From NCBI RefSeq assembly GCF_902506105.1, contig NZ_LR733304.1, positions 1,783,458-1,847,457 of the forward strand: DNA of 64,000 nucleotides. Reading direction: 5' to 3'. Shown here one piece after another: positions 31,938 to 39,464 of this stretch. Under the pieces are notes generated by a model. It saw only the letters and a program-made list of their open reading frames with translations. It was not told where the DNA came from and ran no database searches. The position numbers were made by a program, and so were the translations under genes. The stretch's first letter is position 1. The number at the start of each line of letters is the position of its first letter. The stretch is from Aeromicrobium sp. 9AM. Its GTDB lineage: Bacteria; Actinomycetota; Actinomycetes; Propionibacteriales; Nocardioidaceae.

Positions 31938-33356
31938 CTACGAGCCTCCGCCGACCGCGGCCGGACCGTCCTCGCGCCGGATGTCGATGATGTGGCCGGT
32001 CTGCTCGGCCAGCAGGACGTCGAGCGACTGCCGCGCGACCTCCATCGAGCTCAGCAGCGTCCCTTCGGGCTCCTCTCCGAACGCCTTGGTGCGCATCGGC
32101 GTGCCCGTACGTTCGGGGTTGACGCAGTTGACCCGCACCTCGCCGGCCCACTCGTCAGCGAGTGCCTGCGTGAGGTTGACGACGGCGGCCTTGGCCGAGG
32201 AGTAGAGCGAGTAGCCGCCGCGACCGCGCGTGTAGGACGACGACGTGAACAGCAGCAGCGAGCCCGACGACTGCGCGAGGTGGGGGTAGAACTCCTGCGC
32301 GATGAAGATCGGCGCGAGGTAGTTGATCTCGGTGGCGGCGAAGATCGTCTCCTCCGACGTGTCGGCGAGGTCCTCGATCACCAGCACTCCGGCCGTGTTG
32401 ACCACGAAGTCGATCGAGTCGGACTCCTTCAGCACGGCGGCGGCAGCAGCGGCGATGTCCTCGCGACGATCGACGTGCGTGTTGGTCGACGAGCGCGAGA
32501 ACGAGTGCACCGTGGCGCCGAAGCCGCGGGCCAGCTCGGCGATGTCGCCGCCGATGCCGTACGAGCCGCCGAACACGACCATGGTCTTGCCCTCGAGGGC
32601 GGCGCGGTACTGCTCGTCGGTCAGCTGGTCGGGCGTGTCGGCCGAGTGCAGCTGGAAGAGCTTGTCGGCGATGTAGACGTCGATCGGCTCGGTGACCTTC
32701 ATGTTGCGCTCGTGGCCCTGGACGACCGCGATCGGCACCTCGGGCAGGTAGCGCAGCACGACGGTGCAGTCGTCCGTTGCGGTGAAGTCGGGATCCTGCC
32801 ACGCCAGCTCGTACGCCTTGCGGATCACCGAGAGGCGGAAGGCCTGCGGGGTCTGCCCACGGCGGAGCAGGTGACGCGGGAGGACGTCGGAGATCGTGTT
32901 GGTCTCGTCGGGGGTGTCGTGCACCTGGACGACGGTGTCCGCCGACGGGATCGCGGTGTCCACGGCCTCGTGCGTCGCGAGTGCCGCGACGACGTCGCCG
33001 ATGATGGTCTGCGACACCAACGGGCGTACGGCGTCGTGGAAGAGCACGTTGCACTCGTCAGACCCCAGGGCCTCGAGCGCACGACTGGTCGACTCGTTGC
33101 GGGTCTCGCCGCCCTCGACGATCTGGGTGACCTTGCCGTAGCCGCCGTTCTGGACGATCGCGCGCACGGGATCCAGGTGGCCCGGAGCCATCAGGATCAC
33201 GATCTCGTCGATCAGCGGGGACGCCTGGAACGCCGCGATCGTGTGCTCGATGATGGTCTTGCCGGCGATCTTGATGAGCTGCTTGGGGATCGACAGGCCG
33301 ACCCTCGTGCCGGTGCCACCGGCCAGGACGACAGCCACATTGCGGAGTTCAGTCAC
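31938..33356 (-). CDS. Bifunctional cytidylyltransferase / SDR oxidoreductase (Bcs1/TarI-TarJ-like)
   Basis: 472-residue fusion. Residues about 1-235 form an IspD-like cytidylyltransferase (VVLAGGTGTRVGLSIPKQLIKIAGK). Residues about 240-470 are a short-chain dehydrogenase with GGSYGIGGDIAELA, NTAGVL, and the catalytic Ser-Tyr-Lys (SSS...YSLYSSAKAA). In Haemophilus Bcs1/Acs1 the same architecture reduces ribulose 5-phosphate and makes CDP-ribitol. The product would feed the TagF-like enzymes encoded 6-14 kb away. GTG start lies 6 nt after TAACCT on the minus strand. Confidence 0.88.
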   Translation of the reverse strand: MTELRNVAVVLAGGTGTRVGLSIPKQLIKIAGKTIIEHTIAAFQASPLIDEIVILMAPGHLDPVRAIVQNGGYGKVTQIVEGGETRNESTSRALEALGSDECNVLFHDAVRPLVSQTIIGDVVAALATHEAVDTAIPSADTVVQVHDTPDETNTISDVLPRHLLRRGQTPQAFRLSVIRKAYELAWQDPDFTATDDCTVVLRYLPEVPIAVVQGHERNMKVTEPIDVYIADKLFQLHSADTPDQLTDEQYRAALEGKTMVVFGGSYGIGGDIAELARGFGATVHSFSRSSTNTHVDRREDIAAAAAAVLKESDSIDFVVNTAGVLVIEDLADTSEETIFAATEINYLAPIFIAQEFYPHLAQSSGSLLLFTSSSYTRGRGGYSLYSSAKAAVVNLTQALADEWAGEVRVNCVNPERTGTPMRTKAFGEEPEGTLLSSMEVARQSLDVLLAEQTGHIIDIRREDGPAAVGGGS

Positions 33357-33362
33357 CCGACG

Positions 33363-33368
33363 AGGTTA
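33363..33368 (-). promoter_or_regulatory. -10 box of CDP-ribitol-type gene (leaderless)
   Basis: TAACCT on the minus strand, 6 nt before the GTG at 33354-33356. Confidence 0.5.
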
Positions 33369-33383
33369 CCGTCAGCGCAGCGC

Positions 33384-34226
33384 TCAGGACGCCCCCGGTC
33401 GCATGACCGCGTCCTTCTGCGCCGACTTCCACTCACGGAAGCCCTCCTCGGTCGCACCGCGCCGCCAGTAGGCCGACACCGACACGTCGGCGCGGGCCAC
33501 GCCGCGCTCCTTCAGCACGTACGGGCGGACACTCTTGAGCAGCGCGGACTCGCCGTGGATGAAGGCCTGCGCGCGTCCCGGGAGCCACTCCCACGCGCGC
33601 ACAGCGTCGTCGAGCAACGTCGTCGTGCCGGCGGGGGCATCACCGCGGTGCAGCCAGTGGATCTCGAGCTCGGCGACCGTGGCGATGGCGATCTCGTCGC
33701 CGGCTTCCCCGACTTCGACGAACGCCACGGCTCGGGCCCCCGCGGGCAACGCCTCGAGTCCGGCACAGATCGCGGGCAGGCCGGCTTCGTCGCCGACGAA
33801 GAGGTGCCAGTCGGCCGCGGGATCCGGCGCGTACGCCCCGTTGGGCCCGCGCAGGTGCATGAGGTCGCCGGGCTCGGCGTGTGCCGCCCACGGGCCGGCG
33901 ATGCCCTCGTCGCCGTGCACCACGAAGTCGATCGCGAGCTCCTGTGCCTCCGGATCGACCCAGCGGATCGTGTACGTCCGCAGCACCGGCCACGCCTCGT
34001 GGGGCATCGTCTCGCGCACCCCGTCGAGGTCCAACGGCTCGGGATACACGTATCCCTCCGCGAGGAAGACGAGCTTGACGTACTCGTCGGTGTACGAGCC
34101 GCCGAGCGCCTGGTGGCGGCTCAGGAACTCGGGAAAACCGTCGCCGCCGAACACGACGCGTCGCATCGAGGGCGCCACGAATTCGGTCCGGATCACGGTC
34201 AGTTGGACGGGAAGGGTCTTGCTCAC
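33384..34226 (-). CDS. Siderophore-interacting protein (FAD-binding)
   Basis: 280-residue SIP-family flavoprotein, a ferric-siderophore reductase that releases iron in the cytoplasm. Family features are RRVVFGGDGFPEF, YTDEYVKLVF, RTYTIRWVDPEAQELAIDFVVHGDEGIAGPWAA, and GPNGAYAPDPAADWHLFVGDEAGLPAI, which together form the FAD- and NAD(P)H-binding parts. GTG start (VSKTLPVQL). It is divergent from the M13 peptidase gene with only 17 bp between start codons. No siderophore transporter is nearby. Confidence 0.92.
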   Translation of the reverse strand: MSKTLPVQLTVIRTEFVAPSMRRVVFGGDGFPEFLSRHQALGGSYTDEYVKLVFLAEGYVYPEPLDLDGVRETMPHEAWPVLRTYTIRWVDPEAQELAIDFVVHGDEGIAGPWAAHAEPGDLMHLRGPNGAYAPDPAADWHLFVGDEAGLPAICAGLEALPAGARAVAFVEVGEAGDEIAIATVAELEIHWLHRGDAPAGTTTLLDDAVRAWEWLPGRAQAFIHGESALLKSVRPYVLKERGVARADVSVSAYWRRGATEEGFREWKSAQKDAVMRPGAS

Positions 34227-34243
34227 TTGTGTAGCCTACTGGC
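34227..34243. promoter_or_regulatory. 17-bp divergent intergenic region with one symmetric -10 element
   Basis: The heptamer TAGCCTA (34232-34238) reads TAGCCT rightward, 6 nt before the M13 GTG, and TAGGCT leftward, 6 nt before the siderophore-interacting protein GTG. Both transcripts should be leaderless and would compete for the same few base pairs. Confidence 0.65.
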
Positions 34244-36187
34244 GTGACCCACGGCATCGACATGACGCAGTTCGACCCGTCCATCCGCGTTCAAGACGAC
34301 CTGTTCCGACATGTCAACGGCCCTTGGCTGCGCACCGCCGAGATCAAGCCCGATCGGGCCACCGCCGGCTCGTTCGTGACACTCGTCGACGAGGCCGAGG
34401 CCAAGGTTCGCGAGATCATCGAGACCGCGAGCAAGGCGCCCGAGGACGACGAGCAGCGCAAGATCGGCGACCTCTACGCGAGCTTCATGGACGAGGACCG
34501 CGTCGAGGCTCTCGGCGCATCACCGCTCCAGGGTGAGCTCGCCCAGGTCGACGCGATCACCGACATCCCCAGCTTCATCGCGACGCTCGGCACGCTGGAC
34601 CGCCAGGGCGTCGGCAGCGTCTTCGGCATGTACATCGGTCCCGACAGCGGCCAGCCCGATCGCTACGTGACGCACCTCGGGCAGGGCGGCATCGGCCTGC
34701 CCGACGAGGCCTACTACCGCGAGGAGGGCTCGGCGGCGATCCGCGAGGCGTACGTCGTACACCTCACGACGATGCTCGGCCTGGCCGGGCTCGACGACAC
34801 CGCTGGGCGCGCCCAGCGGATCATGGACCTCGAGACCCGCCTGGCGAAGTTCCACTGGGACCGCGTCGAGTCCCGTGACGCGCAGAAGACCTACAACCTC
34901 AAGACGCTCGAGGGACTGCGGGCGCTCGCCCCGTCGTTCGACTGGACCGCATGGTCCGAGGCCGCGAAGATCCCGGCACCCGTGATCGCGGAGATCGTGG
35001 TCGCGCAGCCGTCCTACCTCGAGGGGCTAGAGACCCTGCTGGTCCCGGCCGAGCTCGACGCCTGGAAGGACTGGCTGCGCTGGCAGGTCGTCCACAGCGC
35101 CTCGCCCTACCTGTCGTCGGCGTTCGTCAACGCCAACTTCGAGTTCTACGGCAAGACGCTCAGCGGTACCGACGAGCTGCGCCCCCGCTGGAAGCGCGGC
35201 GTCGGCTTCGTCGAGGGCGCGATGGGCGAGGCGGTCGGCAAGATCTACGTACGCACGGAGTTCCCGCCCACGTCCAAGGAGCGGATGACCGAGCTGATCG
35301 ACAACCTCCTCGAGGCCTACCGGCAGAGCATCTCCGCGCTGCCGTGGATGAGCGACGAGACCAAGAAGCAGGCGCACGAGAAGCTCGACACCTTCAACCC
35401 CAAGATCGGGCACCCCGACGAGTTCAAGGACTACTCGGCCCTCGAGACCGCGCCCGACGACCTGCTCGGCAACGCCCGCCGGGCCATCGCCGTCGCCACC
35501 GACCGCGAGCTCGCCAAGATCGGCTCGCCGATCGACCGCGACGAGTGGTACATGACGCCGCAGACCGTCAACGCCTACTACAACCCGACGATGAACGAGA
35601 TCGTCTTCCCCGCCGCGATCCTGCAGCCGCCGTTCTTCCACGCCGATGCCGACGACGCGGTCAACTACGGTGCGATCGGCGCCGTCATCGGGCACGAGAT
35701 CGGCCACGGCTTCGACGACCAGGGCTCGCAGTACGACGGCACCGGGGCGCTGCGCAACTGGTGGACCGACGAGGACCGCGAGTCCTTCGAGAAGCTCACG
35801 TCGGCCCTCATCGCGCAGTACGACGCGCTGTCGCCCGAAGGCGCTGACGATCGTACGGTCAACGGCTCGCTCACGATCGGCGAGAACATCGGCGATCTCG
35901 GCGGCCTTGGCATCGCCTACCAGGCGTTCCGGCTCACCAACCCCGACGACATCGAGATCGACGGGCTGACCCCCGACCAGCGGTTCTTCATCTCGTGGGC
36001 CCAGGCGTGGCAGTCCAAGGTACGTCCGGCCGAGACGGTGCGCCGCCTCACGGTCGACCCGCACTCCCCGCCGGAGTTCCGGTGCAACCAGGTCGTCAGC
36101 AACATCGGCGCCTTCTACGAGGCATTCGGCGTCACGGCCGACGACGACCTCTGGCTCGACGAGGACGCCCGCGTCACCATTTGGTAA
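34244..36187 (+). CDS. M13 family metallopeptidase (PepO/neprilysin-like)
   Basis: 647-residue zinc endopeptidase. The zinc motif appears as VIGHEIGHGFDDQGSQYDG (HEIGH), the third ligand as GENIGDLGG, and substrate-binding NAYYNPTMNEIVFPAAILQPPF. There is no signal peptide, so it probably acts in the cytoplasm on oligopeptides like PepO. The GTG start gives VTHGIDMTQFDPSIRVQDDLFRHVNGPWL, which aligns with the normal family N-terminus; an internal ATG six codons on is less likely. Confidence 0.95.
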   Translation: MTHGIDMTQFDPSIRVQDDLFRHVNGPWLRTAEIKPDRATAGSFVTLVDEAEAKVREIIETASKAPEDDEQRKIGDLYASFMDEDRVEALGASPLQGELAQVDAITDIPSFIATLGTLDRQGVGSVFGMYIGPDSGQPDRYVTHLGQGGIGLPDEAYYREEGSAAIREAYVVHLTTMLGLAGLDDTAGRAQRIMDLETRLAKFHWDRVESRDAQKTYNLKTLEGLRALAPSFDWTAWSEAAKIPAPVIAEIVVAQPSYLEGLETLLVPAELDAWKDWLRWQVVHSASPYLSSAFVNANFEFYGKTLSGTDELRPRWKRGVGFVEGAMGEAVGKIYVRTEFPPTSKERMTELIDNLLEAYRQSISALPWMSDETKKQAHEKLDTFNPKIGHPDEFKDYSALETAPDDLLGNARRAIAVATDRELAKIGSPIDRDEWYMTPQTVNAYYNPTMNEIVFPAAILQPPFFHADADDAVNYGAIGAVIGHEIGHGFDDQGSQYDGTGALRNWWTDEDRESFEKLTSALIAQYDALSPEGADDRTVNGSLTIGENIGDLGGLGIAYQAFRLTNPDDIEIDGLTPDQRFFISWAQAWQSKVRPAETVRRLTVDPHSPPEFRCNQVVSNIGAFYEAFGVTADDDLWLDEDARVTIW

Positions 36188-36192
36188 GCCGC

Positions 36193-36198
36193 TAGATT
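36193..36198 (+). promoter_or_regulatory. -10 box of MFS gene (leaderless)
   Basis: TAGATT ends 6 nt before the GTG at 36205, only 5 bp after the M13 stop codon. Confidence 0.45.
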
Positions 36199-36204
36199 GC
36201 TCGG

Positions 36205-37419
36205 GTGAGCTCACCTCCTGACCCGGCCCAGCGGCGGATCGTCTCGGTTCTTTCACTGGTTCAGGTCATCGGTGGGGTCGGCAACGGTGCCGGTCTTGCC
36301 GTCGGGGCGATCCTGGTCAAGGACGTCAGTGGCTCCTCCGGCTGGGCCGGCATGGCCGTCGTGATGCTGACGCTGGGCGCCGCCGCGTTCACGATCCCGC
36401 TGTCCTCGATCGCGGCACGCACGGGTCGCCGACCGGCGCTCACCCTCGGCTGGCTGAGCGGAGCGCTGGGCGCCGCCACCGTGGTCCTCGGCGCCGAGCT
36501 CGAGTCGTTGTGGGTCATCCTGGCCGGCCTGACGCTGTTCGGCGCCAGCACCGCCGCCAACCTGCAGTCCCGCTTCGCGGCCGTCGACCGAGCCGCTCCG
36601 GGCCAGATCGGCCGCGCCCTGTCGCTCGTCGTGTGGTCCACGACGATCGGAGCGGTTGTCGGCCCCAACCTGACCGGTCCCGGTGCGGCGTTCGCCGACC
36701 GGCTGGGACTCCCCGACCTCGCGGGTCCCGTGGTGTTCTCGGCGGCCGGCTTCGGGGTCGCCGGTGTCCTGACGTTCATCCTGCTGCGTCCTGACCCACT
36801 GGTGCACGCAGCCGATGCCGCGCCGGCAGCCCGCGGCATACGCGCCGCGCTCCCCCACATCCGTGGTCGTACGTTCACGGCGATCTGGGCGATCGGATCG
36901 TCGCACGCCGTGATGGTCGCCGTCATGGCACTGACCTCGGTCCACATGGAGGACCATGGCTCGGCCCTGTCGGTCATCGGCCTCACGATCAGCCTGCACA
37001 TCGCCGGGATGTTCGCGCTGTCGCCCCTCATGGGCTGGCTCAGCGACAGCTGGGGCGCCGACCGGACGATCCTGCTCGGTCAGTCGATCCTGCTGGTCGC
37101 AGTCGCGATCGCCGGCACGTCAGGCCACTCGGACGTCCAGATCACGATCGGCCTCGTGCTGCTCGGCGTCGGCTGGTCCGCATCGGTCATCGCCGGCGCG
37201 GCCAAGCTCACGGCATCGCTCGCCGTCGAGCATCGCCCGGTCGTCCAGGGGTTCTCCGACCTGGTGATGAACCTGTCCGGAGCCCTCGGTGGACTGCTGG
37301 CGGGCATCGTGGTCGCGCTCAGCGGCTACGGCACGCTCAACGCGGCCGCGGCCGTCCTGACCCTGCCGGTCATCGCGCTGGTGCTCTCAGGGCGCAGAGT
37401 CGCCGCCACGACTGCCTAG
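36205..37419 (+). CDS. MFS transporter
   Basis: 404-residue major facilitator with twelve predicted helices. The loop 2-3 signature appears as IAARTGRRPALTLGWLSG, and the central loop as LLRPDPLVHAADAAPAARGIRAALPHIRGR; the second-half loop is GWLSDSWGADRTILLG. Substrate is unknown. It follows the M13 gene by 17 bp but has its own -10 box. Its 3' end overlaps the convergent HTTM gene by 4 bp. Confidence 0.88.
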   Translation: MSSPPDPAQRRIVSVLSLVQVIGGVGNGAGLAVGAILVKDVSGSSGWAGMAVVMLTLGAAAFTIPLSSIAARTGRRPALTLGWLSGALGAATVVLGAELESLWVILAGLTLFGASTAANLQSRFAAVDRAAPGQIGRALSLVVWSTTIGAVVGPNLTGPGAAFADRLGLPDLAGPVVFSAAGFGVAGVLTFILLRPDPLVHAADAAPAARGIRAALPHIRGRTFTAIWAIGSSHAVMVAVMALTSVHMEDHGSALSVIGLTISLHIAGMFALSPLMGWLSDSWGADRTILLGQSILLVAVAIAGTSGHSDVQITIGLVLLGVGWSASVIAGAAKLTASLAVEHRPVVQGFSDLVMNLSGALGGLLAGIVVALSGYGTLNAAAAVLTLPVIALVLSGRRVAATTA

Positions 37420-38531
37420 TCGGCGCTGCTCGAGACCAGGCTCGGTTGCTTGGCTCGTCCCGGCAGCTTGTCGACCAGCGGGTCGGTGAGATCGAAGAAC
37501 AGGTCGGCGACGGGTCGCAGCTTGTCGCGGATCCATCGGTCGAACAGGATGAACGTCGAGGTGCTCACGAAGATCGCATCGAAGGCGATCATCGACAGCG
37601 AGAACCACGGCAGTGCCATGAGGACCGCGATCGACAGGTGGAACATGATCGCGCAGAAGATCGCGACGCGTCGCGCGATCGGGTGCAACAGCGCGAAGCC
37701 GAACCCGATCTGCACGCACATGGCGACGTACGTCGACAGTCCGACCATCACGCCGACGTGGGTGAACGCGTCGGTGAGGAACGGGAATGGCTTGTACTCC
37801 TGCAGCTGCAGCGGGTAGTAGAGCGCCGTGCCGTGGTACCAGAGCGACCCCTGTGCCTTGAACCAGCCGGCCGAGAAGTAGATCATGATGAGCTGCCACC
37901 CCAGCGCGATGAGCACGACGTTGTGGAGACCGTTGGTGAACCACAGCGGAAGCACGCGGTGGCCGTTGTAGGCGTTCTTGACGGCAGCGACGAGACCGCC
38001 CGCTCCCCCGCCCATGGATTCGGGCTGGGTGCGCGCTCGTCTGCGAGCGTCGAGCGACCAGTGCTCACTGGTGTTCATGAACAGGATCAGGAAGATCCCG
38101 ACGCGCAGGATGTTGTCGCCCTGGTCGCCGAGGACAGGGATCCGCTCGATGATCGAGACGTGCCCGATCAGCATGAGGATCCCGACGAGCCGGGTGTGCC
38201 AGCCGAGCACGAACAAGAACGCGACGAAGATGACCAACAGGTAGTAGAACAGGAACGTCGTGTTGCCCATGTGGCTGACGATGAGCCGCGGCGGCCAGTA
38301 CATGTCGTTGCCGTCCTGCGTCGGCTTGCTCCACACCGAGCCCGGGCCGAACATCAGGTTGCGGACCCGGAAGTTGGTGATCAGGATGCCCATGACCGAG
38401 CAGCCCGCGAGGATACGCGCCAACGAGGCGCCGTAGATCGAGCGCTTGTCGGTCAGGAGCCACGACTCGAACTTGTCGTACCACTCATTGACGAGATCGA
38501 GGCCCCGCGAGGCGATGGACGGCTGTGACAT
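37416..38531 (-). CDS. HTTM domain membrane protein (SdpB-like / VKGC-like)
   Basis: 371-residue integral membrane protein with an HTTM (horizontally transferred transmembrane) domain, a family that covers vitamin-K-dependent gamma-carboxylase homologues and SdpB, which matures the SDP toxin in Bacillus. Seen are YGASLARILAGCSVMGILI, the loop FGPGSVWSKPTQDGNDMYWPP, and QLIMIYFSAGWFKAQGSLWYHGTALYYPLQ (the conserved K-G-W-G-T/A-Y block). It begins 2 bp after the DUF5819 stop. The two proteins correspond in order and layout to SdpA-SdpB. Confidence 0.85.
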   Translation of the reverse strand: MSQPSIASRGLDLVNEWYDKFESWLLTDKRSIYGASLARILAGCSVMGILITNFRVRNLMFGPGSVWSKPTQDGNDMYWPPRLIVSHMGNTTFLFYYLLVIFVAFLFVLGWHTRLVGILMLIGHVSIIERIPVLGDQGDNILRVGIFLILFMNTSEHWSLDARRRARTQPESMGGGAGGLVAAVKNAYNGHRVLPLWFTNGLHNVVLIALGWQLIMIYFSAGWFKAQGSLWYHGTALYYPLQLQEYKPFPFLTDAFTHVGVMVGLSTYVAMCVQIGFGFALLHPIARRVAIFCAIMFHLSIAVLMALPWFSLSMIAFDAIFVSTSTFILFDRWIRDKLRPVADLFFDLTDPLVDKLPGRAKQPSLVSSSAD

Positions 38532-38533
38532 GA

Positions 38534-39361
38534 CTACTCACCGTCCTTCGAGGACTTCGAGGACTTGGTGGTCTTGGGCGCCTTGTGCACGTACCCGTCG
38601 AACGCAGCCTGCGCGTCGGAGTTGCCGGGCATCGCCTTGCGGATGCCGATGCGGTAGTACGTGAACGGCACGTCGAGGAAGCTCTCGGTGTTGCGCTTGG
38701 TGTAGTTGGGCACCGAGCGGTGGCCGACCTGGAACTCCACTGCCGTCACTCCGTGGCCCCAGCGGGCGTTGGCGTACATCGTCCCGTAACGGGTCAGCAT
38801 GTCGTCGTTGTCGATGTACTGGTTGATGTTGGCGAGGCCCACGAGACCCTTGGTGTTGGCCTGCTTCAGCAGCTTGGCAAGCTTGCTGCGCGGCGATGTG
38901 ATGAGGTTCCCGCCGACGAGCAGCCGCTGCTTCTCGTTGAACTGGCTCACGGTCGAGTTGACGTTGCCGCCGAGGCGCCGGGTCGCCGAGTGGAACCGTG
39001 AGGGGTTGACGAGGAACTTGATGCGCTTGTCCTCGTCGGCGGTGATGTCGAACCACTCGGTCACCCGGGTGCCCGACTCGCCCGGCGTGCCGTAGTAGGC
39101 ACGGACCTTGACGTTCTCGCCGCCACGGCGAGGCGTCGGCGCGAAGACCGACCAGGACTGCTCGAACGGGAACACATCGTTGTTGATGTACGAGTACACG
39201 TTCTTCGGACCCACAGCATCACGGAACGGGTTGGGCGGCTGGATCCAGATCGTCACCAACGCGGTGTGCAGGGCGAACACCACGCCGATGACGACGATCA
39301 CGGCGCGGCGTCCGAGCGAAGGGATGGGCGTCGCGTGACGCGATGGCTCCGGTGCTTCCAC
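38534..39361 (-). CDS. DUF5819 family protein (SdpA-like)
   Basis: 275-residue protein with one N-terminal transmembrane helix (about residues 19-40, AVIVVIGVVFALHTALVTIW) and an extracytoplasmic domain. The block FPFEQSWSVFAPTP resembles the PQGWAFF-type motif of SdpA. DUF5819 genes are usually found directly upstream of HTTM genes, as here. The GTG start has AAGGA upstream. The likely role is to act with the HTTM protein in processing or exporting a protein or peptide; the client is unknown. Confidence 0.82.
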   Translation of the reverse strand: MEAPEPSRHATPIPSLGRRAVIVVIGVVFALHTALVTIWIQPPNPFRDAVGPKNVYSYINNDVFPFEQSWSVFAPTPRRGGENVKVRAYYGTPGESGTRVTEWFDITADEDKRIKFLVNPSRFHSATRRLGGNVNSTVSQFNEKQRLLVGGNLITSPRSKLAKLLKQANTKGLVGLANINQYIDNDDMLTRYGTMYANARWGHGVTAVEFQVGHRSVPNYTKRNTESFLDVPFTYYRIGIRKAMPGNSDAQAAFDGYVHKAPKTTKSSKSSKDGE

Positions 39362-39381
39362 TATTACGTGTCCTTACGTGA

Positions 39382-39429
39382 CAGACGCTGTCCACAACTA
39401 CGCGGAAGCGTAGCCGTGGACAGCGTCTG
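39382..39429 (-). terminator. Hairpin downstream of the LPXTG repeat gene
   Basis: Perfect 14-nt arms CAGACGCTGTCCAC (39382-39395) and its complement (39416-39429), with an inner stem CTACGC/GCGTAG. It lies between the LPXTG gene stop and the DUF5819 start on the same strand; a weak or absent T-run means it may act as an attenuator or stabiliser rather than a strong terminator. Confidence 0.65.
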
Positions 39430-39464
39430 ATACAGAGTTGTCAGGCTCGTGTTGCTCGTCTAAC

